From Plantago major (taxonomy: Eukaryota; Streptophyta; Magnoliopsida; Lamiales; Plantaginaceae), in the NCBI GenBank assembly GCA_026545765.1, contig CM048840.1, positions 23,750,765 to 23,814,764 on the forward strand: a stretch of 64,000 nucleotides of DNA, given 5' to 3'. Below are positions 41,531 through 53,723 of the stretch, piece after piece; within the stretch, counting starts at the first letter, position 1, and the number at the start of each line of letters is the position of its first letter. Below the pieces are notes generated by a model. That model was given only the letters and a program-made list of their open reading frames with translations, was not told the origin of the DNA and ran no database searches. A program made the position numbers and the translations under genes.

Positions 41531-42949
41531 TGTTGGTCCAGATAACGGCAAAGTAAAAGACTAGAGGGGGGTGAATAGTCTTTTAAAACTTTTGTCGATA
41601 AACACAGTTTCTCAGAAACTTGGGGGTTTCTGATACTTAAGTTCAGAGAGCGGAAGACTTTAAGATAGGTAAGTGCATAAACAATAAGTTTGTGTGTGTG
41701 TGCTTTGCTGAAATGTAAATACAGAAAGGTAAATAACACAGCAAGTATAGTGGTATCTGGAGGTGGCGTAATCCTCCAACTAATCCACTTCGATCTTTCT
41801 GAGACCTAGAATTCACTAGAACAGATAGAGTTCACCTTACAATAATCCTATTCTAAGATTCCTAAACAAATGGTTCACAACCAAATGTTCCCCCTGAGTT
41901 ATTCCCCAGCTCCTAGAGCTAAGTACTTCCTCTACTCAGATAACCTTGGAGTTACTCCCTGATTTCCCAAATCAAGTACTTCCTCTACTCCACGCCTTGA
42001 TGGTGTTGGTTATAAGGTTTTGTCAGAGAGGCTTCTCGTATAACTTTTCAGTTATGTTTTCAGAGAGCCTAATAGAACAAGACTACTTAATACACTTGTT
42101 CAGTGGATGGAAATCTGCTCTTTACTGACCCAAGTAATTGGTGTCCGTTCTGGAGAATGAGCTTCAGAAAGAGTATCTGATAGTTCAACTCTTTCACGAA
42201 TAACAATCTCTTGTTAAGGTTCAGGACAACTTAGAACTACTAGTGATTCTTCAAGCAACAGAAAGCTTTCAGAAAAGGTAGTAGCGTGCTTGAGAGAATA
42301 CTTTGCTTGATGGTAAGTTTGCAAGATAGAGCATTCTAAGGTATGTTCTTCAAGCATCTAAGTGTGTGATATATATAGATAAATTTGAGAGGCGTTTGAA
42401 TTGTATCCGTTGTGATCTCTATCAAATTATATCCGTTTATATCTTGAACTATGTACTCAGAAGTCACTATCTCTTGTTTCAGAGAGGACTTGCTTTTTAA
42501 AGATTTCCGATGCATTTAATGCGTAGTACTGTTCATTGTCCTTTAGTCTCAACGGATACATGAGCCTTTCTGATGGCTTGCATGCTCCATACTCATGATG
42601 TCATATGTCCAGAATCATATTTCAAAAGTAAGTTAAATATACTTAAGAAAGGATTAAGAACATAGTCTTTCTGAGTTAGACTAAACCTTTATGTCTTCAT
42701 AAACCTTGTGCAATCTTCAGTCTTCTAATCTTCAGAAAAGCTCCATTGCTAGGATTGATCTTCATGGTCTTCTTGAAATAAAAATTACACTCATAGACCT
42801 ATAATCCTAATACAAGATTTACTAGACTAATCATACTCAATGATTTCCTCTTTTACAATGTTCAAGTGAACCAAGAGTACTTAATCACCTTTCTGGCTAA
42901 GATAAGAACATGTGATGAGTGATCAAAATACTAACAGATATTCCTAACA
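41531..42949 (-). repeat. Copia-3 5' LTR
   Basis: A close copy of 26513-27923, with the TATA at 42369-42381 and the hairpin at 41613-41632. It ends in TGTTAGGAATATCTG at 42949 on the minus strand. Confidence 0.92.
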
Positions 42950-42954
42950 GAATT
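42950..42954. other. Right target-site duplication of Copia-3 (GAATT)
   Basis: Exact match to 26508-26512. LINE ORF2 resumes immediately. Confidence 0.93.
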
Positions 42955-45900
42955 GATAGAGGACTAGTCACATTTATTTATGCCCATAATCATTTGCATC
43001 TTCGGCTCCAGCTTTGGCAGGATCTTCGTCAACTAGCAAGTGGAATTCAAGACTCGTGGATCTGTGTGGGGGATTTCAACAATGTGCTAACAGGTGGTGA
43101 TCGTATTGGTGGAAACCCTGTCACGGAGCATGAATATAAGGACCTAGCGGAACTGATGGATGAGGTGGGCCTGTTCGAACTTTCTACTTCGGGAGATCAT
43201 TTTACGTGGTCAAACAAGCACGAGACTTGCATCATCTACTCACGTATTGATAGAGCTATTGGTAATGTTGAGTGGTTCCAAGCGAATGATCAGGTTGAAC
43301 TGGAAGTAATTGCCCCGGGAATTTCGGATCACTCCCCATTGCTATTTAAAAATTATCTTCCTCATCGAGCATGGAAGACGGGTTTCAAATTCATAAATGC
43401 CACGGCTTCTTTGGAGGATTTTCTCCCGGCGGTGGAGGGCTGTTGGCGTGGTTCGGGGCAGCTTCGACCACAGGAAAGGATTTGGCATAGGTTGAAATGC
43501 CTACAACCGGTTATGAGAAACCTGAGCCGGGAAATTAGACGATCCGACCACCACATTACTGAGGCTCGAACTCGCCTGTCGAATCTGCAGGATGAGATTC
43601 GTCTCAACCGTTTCTGCCCAAACCTTATTCGTGAGATAGAAGATGCCACCCTGGACCTGGAAAAGTGGCTGGATATTGAAGAACAGGTGTTACGACAGAA
43701 GTCGAAGATGGATTGGATAAAGCTTGGAGATGGTAATACCGCCTTTTTCCATGCACAGGTGAGGGAAAAGAACCGGAGAGCTGGGATTTATCGACTCCTT
43801 GCGGAGGATGGTCGCATATTACAACGAGCTGCGGATATCGAGAAGGAAGTCCTTGACTTCTATATTGGCCTCGTAGGTACGACTCCTTCACGTCGGGCGG
43901 GGATCGACATTGGGATTCTTCGATCCGGTCCTCGCCTAAACCATGGTGATCGCATGCTCCTGCTTGAACCGGTCACACATCGAGAGATTGATGCGGCTTT
44001 AAAAGATATTGGGGATCTTAAAGCCCCCGGGATAGATAATTTCAATGCATACTTTTTCAAGAAAGCTTGGCAGCTCGTACGAACTGATGTATACGCGGCG
44101 GTGGTTGACTTCTTCGACACTGCTTCACTCTATCCTGCTTTGAATTGCACACTGGTTACTTTGATTCCTAAAACCCCTACGGCTAATAGGGTTCGAGAGA
44201 TGCGACCGATTGCCTGTTGTACGACTGTTTACAAGATCATCTCGAAAATCCTCACAAACCGTATCGGAAAGGTCATTAATAGCATTGTTGATGAGAGCCA
44301 ATCTGCTTTCCTCCCTGGAAAAGTTATTCAAGATAACATCCTCCTTGCGCAAGAACTTGTGAGGGGATATAATCGCAAAGGAATCTCTCCTTGATGTATG
44401 GTGCAGATGGATTTACATAAGGCTTATGATATACTACCTCCGTTTTTTATAAAACTTTCCATTTTGACTTTGACCGGTCAACTGTCTTCGACTTTTACCA
44501 CAAATTACTCTTAAACGATAATAGTAAATAATTTAATAAAATCATATAACGGAAATTTAGTAATTAAATTTTCATTATATGATTTTATTAAATTATTTAC
44601 TATTATAGTTTGGGAGTAATTAACGGTCAAAGTCGAAGACAGTTGACCGCAGAATAGTAAAATGGAAAGTTTTATAAAAAACGGAGGGAGTAGTAGACTG
44701 GAGCGCTCTTGAGGTTATCATGAAGGAGTTGGGATTTCCCACACTTTTCGTCAACTGGATTATGTGTTGTGTCACAACGGTGTCTTACAGATATGTGCTT
44801 AATGGATCTCCATCCAAGCTTCTGAAAGCACGAAGGGGATTGCGTCAGGGAGATCCCCTTTCTCCTTTCCTATTTGTACTTGTCATGGAGTATCTACACC
44901 GGTGTTTACAGCAGCTGAGGAATTGCCCGGATTTCAATTTCCACCCGAAGTGTGAGAAATTATCCATTACCAATCTATGCTTTGCGGATGACTTGATGCT
45001 TTTTATGCGAGGAGATGAACGCTCGGTCCATTTAATGATGCAACAACTCCACCACTTTTCTGAGGCATGTGGACTACAAGCCAACCGAGCAAAAACCAAA
45101 GTGTATTTTGGGGGCCTGTCACACGAGGAACGCCAACAGCTACTCGTGACCACGGTTTTCGGGATTGGTACCCTCCCGGTGCGCTATTTGGGAGCCCCGC
45201 TCTCCCATCGTCGGCTCACCATTGTGCAATACCAACCTCTTTTGGATCGTATTCTTAGTCGTATTAAGCATTGGTCGATGAGACTTCTTAGCTATGTTAG
45301 TAGAGAGCAACTGATCAAGAGTGTTATTACTTCCATTATTGCTTATTGGCTTCAGGTGCTTCCTTTCCCAAAAGCAATTTTGGACCATATCCAGCGTATC
45401 TGTAGGAGCTTCTTATGGAGTGGTAAGGACGGAAATTACCACAAGGCGCTTGTATCTTGGAAACAGGTTTGCACTCCCCGATGTTGCGGTGGTTTGAACA
45501 TTATTGACTTGCAGGTTTGGAATCTGGCTCTTATATCGAAATCCCTGTGGAAAATCTAAACCAAGGCGGATTCGCTGTGGCTCCGTTGGATACATAGCTA
45601 CTACATAAAGACTCAAGATGTGGTGGATTGGGTAGCTCCAATGATTTGCTCAACGGTGATCAAGGCAGTCCTCCGAGTTCGTGAGTTACTCCATGGATCG
45701 CCGTGCTGGAATGCCCAATTGGGGGCCCCGAGGTACTCTATTCGGGAGATCTACAAATATCTTCGGGTTCCCACCCTACTGTTGACTGGTGTGACCTGGT
45801 TATCCGCAACCAGGCTTGACCGAAGGCCGTGTTCATCCTATGGCTGGCCTTACATCGCCGACTTGCGACAAAAGACAGATTGGCTTTCTTTGGTATTTAT

Positions 45901-46266
45901 ACGGACGGATGTTGCAGCTTATGTTCGGGTATGGAGTCAATTGACCACTTGATGTTCCAATGCCCTGTAACCTATGAAATCTTCCGGATTGGTTTGGCTT
46001 GGATGCGGATCCAACATCCACCACTCATGACTTGGCCATTGCTACTTACTTGGCTACGCCGACTTGCCCGAGGAAAGGATGGAAGAGCTGTTGTGTTCCG
46101 CGTATTGTTGGCTGAGTCCATATACCATGTTTGGCAGATAAGAAATGAGAAGATTTTCAAAAGCAAAGCTCCGGATATCCAGGAAACAATTAGATTGATC
46201 ATTCATATCACGACACTGAGATGCCGCAGCAGAAAAGCTGCGAAACTTGTACAGAATTTCGATTAG
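42955..46266 (+). pseudogene. LINE ORF2: endonuclease, reverse transcriptase, zinc finger
   Basis: Continues the frame broken at 26512. The endonuclease blocks CVGDFNNVLTGGDRIGG and GISDHSPLLF hold catalytic residues. RT follows: FLPGKVIQDNILLAQEL, MDLHKAYD, GLRQGDPLSPFLFVLVMEYL and the active site LCFADDLMLF near 44990. A C-terminal zinc-binding RT-associated domain (CSLCSGMESIDHLMFQC) ends at 46266. Defects: TGA at 44392-44394, a Stowaway MITE at 44434-44690 within the AYD...VDW block, TAA at 45557-45559 and a frameshift near 45828. Confidence 0.92.
44434..44690. mobile_element. Stowaway-type MITE
   Basis: 257 bases with termini CTACCTCCGTTTTTTATAAA and, on the other strand, CTCCCTCCGTTTTTTATAAA, flanked by TA at 44432-44433 and 44691-44692. 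The whole element folds back on itself (GTCAACTGTCTTCGACTTT pairs with AAAGTCGAAGACAGTTGAC). Removing it and one TA restores the LINE reading frame across the RT. Confidence 0.93.
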
Positions 46267-46291
46267 CCTAGATCAATTCCTAGTTTAGATT

Positions 46292-46296
46292 CTTTT
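46292..46296. other. Left target-site duplication of Gypsy-2 (CTTTT)
   Basis: CTTTT before TGTTGATACGG; the same five bases lie at 63590-63594 after the 3' LTR. The site is in the LINE 3' UTR. Confidence 0.9.
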
Positions 46297-47140
46297 TGTT
46301 GATACGGAAATGTGTCCAATCCGTTAACGGCGCCATAGAGCGTGTCCTAAAGCGCATCACGGCTTAACTAGCCAATTCAGTGCTGGTCTGACCTCACATG
46401 GTCCGACCAAAGTGAATCGACCAGTACGCTGAAGTCACTACATCTCCACAGCTAGTCCGAGCTGGCTAAGGAAAGGACTTCCAAATCTGACCATGTCAGT
46501 ACAGAGATGCCTAACGGACCGGACGAGAGAATCTCGAACGCCACCATCGCGACAAGCCCAAACGTACATAACAGAACCACTGAGATACTTCCGTGGAACT
46601 CTAGGCTCGGACATCCAGAGTTACCCAAGGGCAGATCAACCAGGCAGACAGATCTGTCCGAGGGACTTACACGGACCCAACGTGCGGAACAGTACTCTCA
46701 GAGGGAAAGGACCAAACTACCCTCCCAGCCCATTTATTATTATTGATTTACTATTCACTAATGGGCCATGGGCCAAGGGTAGCATTGGTGTCCAAATCTG
46801 AGGCATACACTTGGCATCATCTTATGAGCTACTTCATAAGTATATGATAACTATAAATATAGCGCAAGGTCCAAGACCTTAAGGTAAGCAACAATCCCTA
46901 AGTCTTCTAGGACATAATACCTTTCCCATTACTATTGAATTGAGAGCTATCATCTCTCCTTTGAGTAAAGCCTCCTTCCGGATTGACTTTGGCAATCCGG
47001 GTAACCGTCTAACCCCACACTTAGTCCTTTCAGGTACTCTTGCTCGGACAAGCCTTCTCTCGGACTTCAAGTTGGGGGTGGGTCTTAGATAAGGTTACTT
47101 GCAGTAGTAGTGTTGGTGTTTGAGGTTTTATCCCTCAACA
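46297..47140 (+). repeat. Gypsy-2 5' LTR
   Basis: TGTTGATACGG...CCCTCAACA. TATA at 46851-46862, hairpin CCGGATTG-ACTTTGG-CAATCCGG at 46978-47000. The following C run is only four long, against 18 in the 3' LTR. Confidence 0.93.
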
Positions 47141-47142
47141 TT

Positions 47143-47161
47143 TTGGCGCCGTCTGTGGGAA
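47143..47161 (+). other. Primer-binding site, Gypsy-2
   Basis: TTGGCGCCGTCTGTGGGAA, identical to that of Gypsy-1. Confidence 0.85.
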
Positions 47162-47195
47162 TCTTTACAAAAAGATCTGTGTTTGTGTTGTACTG

Positions 47196-48960
47196 ATGGC
47201 TAGAACGAGACGAACAACTCGGACTAGTCCTGCAGGCGTGGGAACGCCACCACCACGCCCATGAGGACGTCCGCCCACCCGGGGACGAAGGGCCGCTGTG
47301 GCTGGAAGGAACGCTGGAAGGAGATATCCGGCAGGCGGACATGACCCATCCTCGGATGAGGGAAGAGACACCCCTTTTAGAGGAGGCCAAAGCGTCCCTG
47401 TGAATATCGTGCCTACGGACCATGGAGAAGGGGTAGCACGAGCTTCTCCGGCAGAAGCTCAAGGCCCTACCACAGGTCAACAGTTTACGATGCCCGATGG
47501 TCGCGTTGTCCGAACAAGCGACCTCGGACTAAGCGAAACTCAGTTTGATAGGTTGCTCACGATTATCCAAGGATGCCTAGGGTCTAACAATGTCCACCCT
47601 CAGCAAGCCACTCCGCCAGTGGTTACTCCGGTTCAAGCGGAGCCCGCCTTGTCAACAAACAGACAGCATCCGATCCAACAGAGGTTGGGAAATCAACTGC
47701 CCCATGAGGATTTGCGAAACCTTCTAGAGCAACGGGCCTCTGCTTCACAAGTTCGGGGTGAGGGAAGCCCGAATGGGAGGAGAGAGTACCAAGAAGGAGG
47801 CAACAGTACCAGAGGTCGCGACAAGCTCCATGAGGGATGAGATCATGTAGCGATTCCGGTTGTCCTAGACGAACTCCCATGATGTCGCAGTCCATCCACG
47901 GACAGGAGAGGTCATGACAGCGGATGAAATCTACGCCCAACAAAAAGCTTTAGAAACCCAAATCCTGAACCTTGGACGCCTGGTAAAAGACCACGAGCAG
48001 ATCACTACAAGTGCACCAAACCCTCTGTGTGATGATATCATGAGGGAAAAGGAAAGAAATAGGAACTCGGATCAAGTGATTCCGAACTTGGAATACTACT
48101 ACGGGGATACTTGTCCCGTGGGTCACCTGACAAGGTACAACCGCAAGATGGATTCCAAGGGGCTGAGTGACAATACTAAAGCCCTTACGTTCTCATCCAC
48201 CCTCTTCGGCACGGCTATGGATTGGTACACCGCTTTGCCAAACAAGTCAATAAGGTCGTATGCAGATCTGTCTTCAAAGTTCTTAGCACGGTTCGGAAAA
48301 TCAAAAAGAAGAAAACGTCTTGTCTGACACGGCGAAGTCATCCAAAGGGAACAGGAAGATCTTCGAACTTTCCTAGATCGCTTCAATACGGAAGTACTCC
48401 GAGTTGAGCCCCATAGTATTAAAGAACGGGTCCGTCACCTGTACGCTAATACTTACAACTCCGAGCTGCGGAGGAAGCTCTCCAGTCAGGAAGTCAGGAG
48501 CGAAAAGCACTTGGATGACATCTGTGAGGAGGTGATGTACGGAGAAGAATACCGAAGGAACGTACCAGTCCGAGCAGGATCGAAGAAGGGAAAGGAACCG
48601 CAAAAACAAGAGCAACGCCAGGGGAAGTTTGACCCGAAGAAAGATCACAGAGACAAAGGCATTTACAGGGAGAGGAGTCCGCCCAAGAGATTCGCGGACT
48701 ACACGCGCCTCAATAAGCCGAGATCCGACATCTTGGCCACTATTGTTGAAAAAAAGTTGGACGTCCAATGGCCAAAGCCATCCCACAATCGGAGAAGCGG
48801 AAATGCGAAGGGATACTGCAAATTTCACAAGAGCAGAGGCCATGAGACCGTATCGATTAAAAGCAGGTCGAACACCTGGTGAGAGAAGGCAAGTTGAAGG
48901 AGCACATATATGCGGACGAGCCCTCCAGGCACGAAAGAACGGAGCGGAGGAGGGAGGATA
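47196..48960 (+). pseudogene. gag: Gag of Gypsy-2
   Basis: Starts MARTRRTTRTS at 47196. A TGA near 47261 lies in the Pro/Arg-rich head. The frame 47298-47840 holds MPDGRVVRTSDLGLSETQF. Shifts near 47840-47900 lead to 47914-48327 with the capsid block (FSSTLFGTAMDWYTALPN). A stop near 48327 is followed by FLDRFNTEVLRVE and, in 48511-48882, the knuckle YCKFHKSRGHET, where bases coding for the last Cys are deleted. It is clearly more damaged than Gypsy-1 gag. Confidence 0.85.
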
Positions 48961-49660
48961 ACGCTGCTGACCCACCACCTCGCCCACTATCTTTGCCACC
49001 TCCGCCAGTAGGCTATCTGCCACGCATGGGAGGACATCCGTACGGATACGGCGATGAGACGGAAATGGAGAACCCTCCGTACATCGGAGTGATCAACACT
49101 ATCGCAGGCGGACCCTCTGGAGGTGATAGCAGGAATGCAAGAGAGCGGACCGCCCAAAACCTTCGGAACAATGACAGGGCGTACGGTGCCCCCGCGATTC
49201 GAGGAACAAATGCAATATCTTTCGACGATAGCGAAATTCCCCCTCCTACGGCAGGAGGCGAGGAGATTAGCGACGGACGTTCCTCTTGTAGTTTCGTTGA
49301 CCATCGCGACTTATCGAGTGAACAAAATTCTGGTGGATACCGGGAGTTCTTCGAATATCATCTCTAAGAGGACACTAGATCAGATGGAGTTGGGATGAAT
49401 CCGCTACGACAGAGTTCACACCTCTATACTAGGGTTTGGAGGAGGAACTGTTCGACCACTAGGAAGTGTTACGTTACACGTTTCACTCGGAACCTTCCCG
49501 GCCAGGGTAACACAATCGGTCCGATTTGTCGTGGTTGATCGGACCTTCGACTATAACGCCATCTTTGGGCGCCCAGGACTCAATCAATTCCGGGCTATTT
49601 CATCCACCTTACACAACAGAATGAAATTTCCAACTCCCCTCGGAGTAGGAGAAGAGGTAG
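48961..49660 (+). pseudogene. Protease region of Gypsy-2
   Basis: ILVDTGSSSNIISK near 49330 is the retropepsin site. A shift near 49262 separates it from the preceding linker, and a TGA at 49396-49398 replaces the glycine of Gypsy-1. VDRTFDYNAIFGRPGLNQF at about 49535 completes the domain. Confidence 0.83.
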
Positions 49661-50768
49661 GAAACATCCGAGAAGCTTGGGAGTGTTACATTATGTCCAC
49701 GAGAAGGGCATCTGCCCCCGTTTTGGCAGTCACGGTGACCTCCGATCTGAGAGTTGTTCTCCCGCCCAAACAGGAGAATCCGCAGATAGGGGTAGGAAGC
49801 CCGAAGGAGAAGTTCCCCAGAATTGCACGGATCGAGCCTCACGAAACTCTCAAGGAAATCGAGATTGTTGTTGGAAGCCCGGATAAGAAGACTAGAATCG
49901 GAACAGAGATGAGCACAGAAGTGGAGATGAAACTTATTGCTTGTCTCCGAGACAACAGGGATGTATTTGCTTGGAGTACTGATGATTTGAAGGGAATAGA
50001 TCCGAGAATCACTGTTCACCGTCTGAACATGGATCCCTCGATCAAATATATCCGACAGAAGAGGAAAGACTTTGGCCCAGTCAAGGCCTTGATCATATCT
50101 GAGTGGACCGGCTCTTGAAAGCCGGGCACATTGAAGAAGTTAGATACTCGGACTGGGTCTGTAACGTGGTACTTGTCGAGAAGGCCTCAGGAAAGTGGAG
50201 GATGTGCAACGACTTCACAAGGCTCAACAAGTTTTGTCCAAAGGATCCTTATCCCCTACCTCGCATAGACCAGTTGGTAGATTCTACCGCGGGATGTGCT
50301 CCTAACTTCATGGACGCATATCGGGCTTCTATCAAATCCGGATGGCGGGCGACATCAAGAAAATAGCCTTCTTCGGCGGGAGGAGTATCTTTGTTTCAAG
50401 GTGATGCCATTCGGGTTGAAGAACGCGGAGCTACATACCGGTTGGTGAATAAAATGTTCAAGGGGAGTTGGGCAAGACTATGGAAGTCTCGTAGATGATA
50501 TGCTTGTTAAAAGTAAGACTGAAGAAGAGCATATTGAGCATCTCAACAATTGCTTTTCCATTCTTCGGAAGTATGGAATGAAGTTGAACCCCAAAAAGTG
50601 TACGTTCGGGGTGAAAGGAGGAAAGTTTAGATACATGGTCACGAGAAAGAGGGATAAAATCTGAACCGAGAAGATCAAGGCAATCCTAGATTTGCCCCAT
50701 CCGAAGAACCTCAACGAGGTACAAATGACTTATTAGTCTAATGTCCTTAAGTCGTTTCATTTCCGATC
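49661..50768 (+). pseudogene. Reverse transcriptase of Gypsy-2 (heavily damaged)
   Basis: The N-terminal part (RLNMDPSIKYIRQKRKDF) is open to 50118, then shifts. KWRMCNDFTRLNKFCPKD is in the 50103-50366 frame. From 50290 to 50760 there are many one- or two-base deletions. They include one just before the active-site VDDMLV block at about 50495, which reads out of frame. No functional enzyme could be made. Confidence 0.85.
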
Positions 50769-51959
50769 GTGGAGAAGAATCTTCCGTTCTTCAAAATCCT
50801 CCGGAAAGGAGAGAACTTTGTGTGGACCATGGAATGTTACGAGGGCTTCGAAACCGAAGAGTACCTCCATTCCCCTCCACTGCTCTCCAAACCCGTCGAA
50901 GGAGAACCGCTCTACCTCTACCTAGCAATCACGGAAGAGGCAATGAGCTCCGTATTAGTACGGATTCAGGTTAATGAGCATTTGTCGATTTACTATCTTA
51001 GCAAAGCCCTTGCTGGGGCGGAGACAAGATATGTGAAGATCGAGAAACTCGCATACGCTTTGGTTTATACCGCCAGACGGTTAAAACCTTATTTTAAGTC
51101 TCACAAAATAGTGGTACTAACTGCGGAACCTTTGAAACAGGTCCTAGGAAAGCCCGACCAATCAGGACGACTCTCTAAGTGGGCGATCGAGCTAAGCGAA
51201 TACGACATTTGCTACCAGGCTCCGTCAGCCAAAAAGGCTCAAATCCTCGTCGACTTCTTAGCGGATTATCCAGAGAAGGATTCTGAGAAAGTCCCTGATA
51301 AGCAGGTGCTCGAGTGCTTAATCACCAAGCATATTCTCCGAAAGCCAGTTCCGCCGAAGTTCAACCCGGAAAACCTCGAGGAAGCCCAGTTCATCAATCG
51401 GCCCTTTCCTTTGTCAGATGGGGAAACTCGGGTCAACCAAATGTTTCTACTTGATGATGTTCCCAGAAACTCCAGCGCTGACAATGTCAGAACGGAAATC
51501 ACGGAAGGGGATAAACCAAGAGCGGAACCTCATCAGCTCGCAGGAGATCTCCAAACCCAAAAACATCCTTCCGATATCTGGACATTGGAAGTGGATGGTT
51601 CTTCCACTGGAAGAGTTGGAGGAATTGGAATCTACCTTAAGAGCCCGGATGGCGCGGAACTCGACTATGCAATTTCCTTGGAGTTCAAAGTTACCAATAA
51701 TGAGGCTGAGTATGAGGCACTTTTAGTGGGGCTGCGTCTAGCCAAGTCACTCCAAGCCCAGAAGGTCAAAGCTTACACGGACTCACAGCTCGTCGAGGCC
51801 CAATTTTCAGGAACTTTTGCTACAAAAGGTCCTTCGATGATCAAGTATCTTGAGCTACTCAAGAATGAGGCCAGCCACTTCGAGGAATTCACCTTGGAAA
51901 AGTTTGATAGAGCTTGGAACGAAAGAGCTGATGCTTTGGCAAAATACGCATCTTTCTGA
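50769..51959 (+). pseudogene. RNase H and archaeal-type RNase H of Gypsy-2
   Basis: An open run of 396 codons with the normal RNase H (LYLYLAITEEAMSSVLVRI, YYLSKALAGAETRY), the connecting region and the archaeal-type RNase H (LEVDGSSTGRVGG, NNEAEYEALL, AYTDSQLVEAQ, ERADALAKYA). The catalytic acids are all present. It lacks its own start and is part of the broken pol frame; a short scrambled stretch (51960-52092) separates it from the integrase. Confidence 0.87.
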
Positions 51960-52092
51960 TGACTCTGACACAAGGAGAGTAATTCTACTCACCATTCTTG
52001 ATTCATCCATCATGAGTCCCAGTTAAGGTCATGATACTTGACACTGAAGAAACCTGGATGGTGACATTTTTAACTATCTCAAGGACGGATCT

Positions 52093-53280
52093 TTGCCAGT
52101 CGATCCGAAAGAATCAAGGAGTGTGCAATGCCGAGCAAATAGATATTTTATAATAGGTGATGATTTGTACAAGAGATCTTTTTCCGGGACTCACCTGAGA
52201 TGTTTGAACCCACAAGAAGCACAGACCATGCTGGAAGAGATACACAACGGAAGCTGTGGGAGTCATTCCGGGGAGAGGACTCTCGCCCAGAAAATCATAC
52301 GACAAGGCTACTATTGGCCTACCATCGGTAAGGATTCCGCCGACCACGCCCGGAGATGTCAGGATTGCCAATATTACGCAAACATTCCACATCGCCCGAC
52401 GAACCCTATGATTCCGTCAATCATAGCGTGTCCGTTCGATCAGTGGGGTATCGATATTGTCGGACCATTTCCGAGGGGTACCCAACAGAAAAAATTTCTC
52501 ATTGTGGCGGTAGAATATTTTACCAAGTGGGTAGAAGCGGAGGCTGTAGCGACTATCACGGAAAGTCGAGTGCGGACCTTCATTTGGAAGAACATCATTT
52601 GCCGCTTCGGCCTACCAAGAGTTCTAGTCTCGGATAACGGCGCTCAGTTCTCAGGCAGTAGGCTCAAGGAATGGCTTGCCTCCTTCAAAATCGAACAACG
52701 TTTCACATCCGTCGGATACCCACAAGCAAATGGTCAGGCTGAATCCACAAACAAGACAATAGTCAAAATCCTGGAGAAGCGTTTGAGAACTTCCCGAGAA
52801 AGCTGGGCAGACGACCTGGAAGGCGTGCTATGGGCTCATCGCACCACTGCATGGACTGCGACCAAAGAAACTCCATTCTCCTTGGTATATGGTTCGGAGG
52901 CAGTCATACCGTCTGAGATTGCCATTGAGACTTTGAGGATCCAAGAGTTCGAAGGAAATGCAAACCGAGAAGCTCGGATATCCGACCTAGACTTGCTCGA
53001 ACAGAAAAGGTCTGAGGCACTGGCGAATATCCATAGGTACCAGGCAACTGCTGCCCGAACCTACAACAGGAATGTTCGAGCGGCTAACTTGCAAATCGGA
53101 GACCTGGTGCTTCGACGAGCCGACATTTTGAACAATATTGGGAAACTCAAGCCCAAGTGGGAAGGACCCTACAAGATTGTCGGGGCAAGAGTGAATGGGA
53201 GTTATGAATTAGAAGATGAGAACGGACATCACCTCAAGCGACCGTGGAATGCTAGAAACCTTCAGAAGTTCTATGCATAG
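52093..53280 (+). CDS. Integrase part of Gypsy-2 pol (open)
   Basis: 395 codons without interruption. The HHCC finger (GSCGSHSGERTLAQK...RRCQDCQYY) is followed by the DDE core: GIDIVGPFPRG, LVSDNGAQF and NGQAESTNK. The C-terminal KLKPKWEGPYKIV module ends NARNLQKFYA, TAG at 53278. No chromodomain follows, so target choice is not histone-mark guided as in chromoviruses. The ATG at 52093 is only where the open frame begins; normally this is the end of the polyprotein. It is the only intact pol domain block in the window. Confidence 0.85.
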   Translation: MPVDPKESRSVQCRANRYFIIGDDLYKRSFSGTHLRCLNPQEAQTMLEEIHNGSCGSHSGERTLAQKIIRQGYYWPTIGKDSADHARRCQDCQYYANIPHRPTNPMIPSIIACPFDQWGIDIVGPFPRGTQQKKFLIVAVEYFTKWVEAEAVATITESRVRTFIWKNIICRFGLPRVLVSDNGAQFSGSRLKEWLASFKIEQRFTSVGYPQANGQAESTNKTIVKILEKRLRTSRESWADDLEGVLWAHRTTAWTATKETPFSLVYGSEAVIPSEIAIETLRIQEFEGNANREARISDLDLLEQKRSEALANIHRYQATAARTYNRNVRAANLQIGDLVLRRADILNNIGKLKPKWEGPYKIVGARVNGSYELEDENGHHLKRPWNARNLQKFYA

Positions 53281-53723
53281 AGATAACTGTGCGGATCTCC
53301 ATCATGTCGATTGATCATCTCAGTTTCAACTACTTGTTACACGGAACTCCGTCAGTTCTGTTTCTTTTTGGTCCTTTTGCCATTGGCCATAGAGCCCGCA
53401 AGTTGTAATTGAATTTCCGGCAAATCAATACAACCTATATCTTTCGATTTGTGATTTTTCGATTTACGCATCTGAGATTTACCGTTCGTTTAACAACAAC
53501 GAAAGCAAGAGATTTCATTCATACAAAGACGAATTATACATAATCTTGTCTATACAATTTACAATCCCGGATCGATTATCCGGACTTACGGACGCAATAC
53601 GAAAAATGCAGAAAAACATCTCTGGAGATACGTCGTCTCCCAGCAAAGATCGTTCCCCCGTCGGGAAAAGCTTCTTCCGTGTCAAGCGACAAGTCTGGTC
53701 TCCGCGGAGGCCAGGAACTCGAT

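Larger units (their letters stand above)
26513..42949 (-). mobile_element. Copia-3: full-length SIRE-like copia element with extra ORFs
   Basis: 16.4 kb including a CACTA insertion, with LTRs of 1411 and 1419 bases. In element order from 42949 down: 5' LTR, tRNA-Met site, gag, protease, integrase, RT-RNase H, two extra ORFs, polypurine tract and 3' LTR. The order integrase before RT defines Ty1/copia. The long gag with coiled coil and the large extra coding region after pol fit the SIRE/Maximus group. LTRs differ at roughly 25 places by eye. All coding parts carry disabling changes. The 8-mer TCAGAAAG or its complement occurs about 30 times. Confidence 0.92.
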
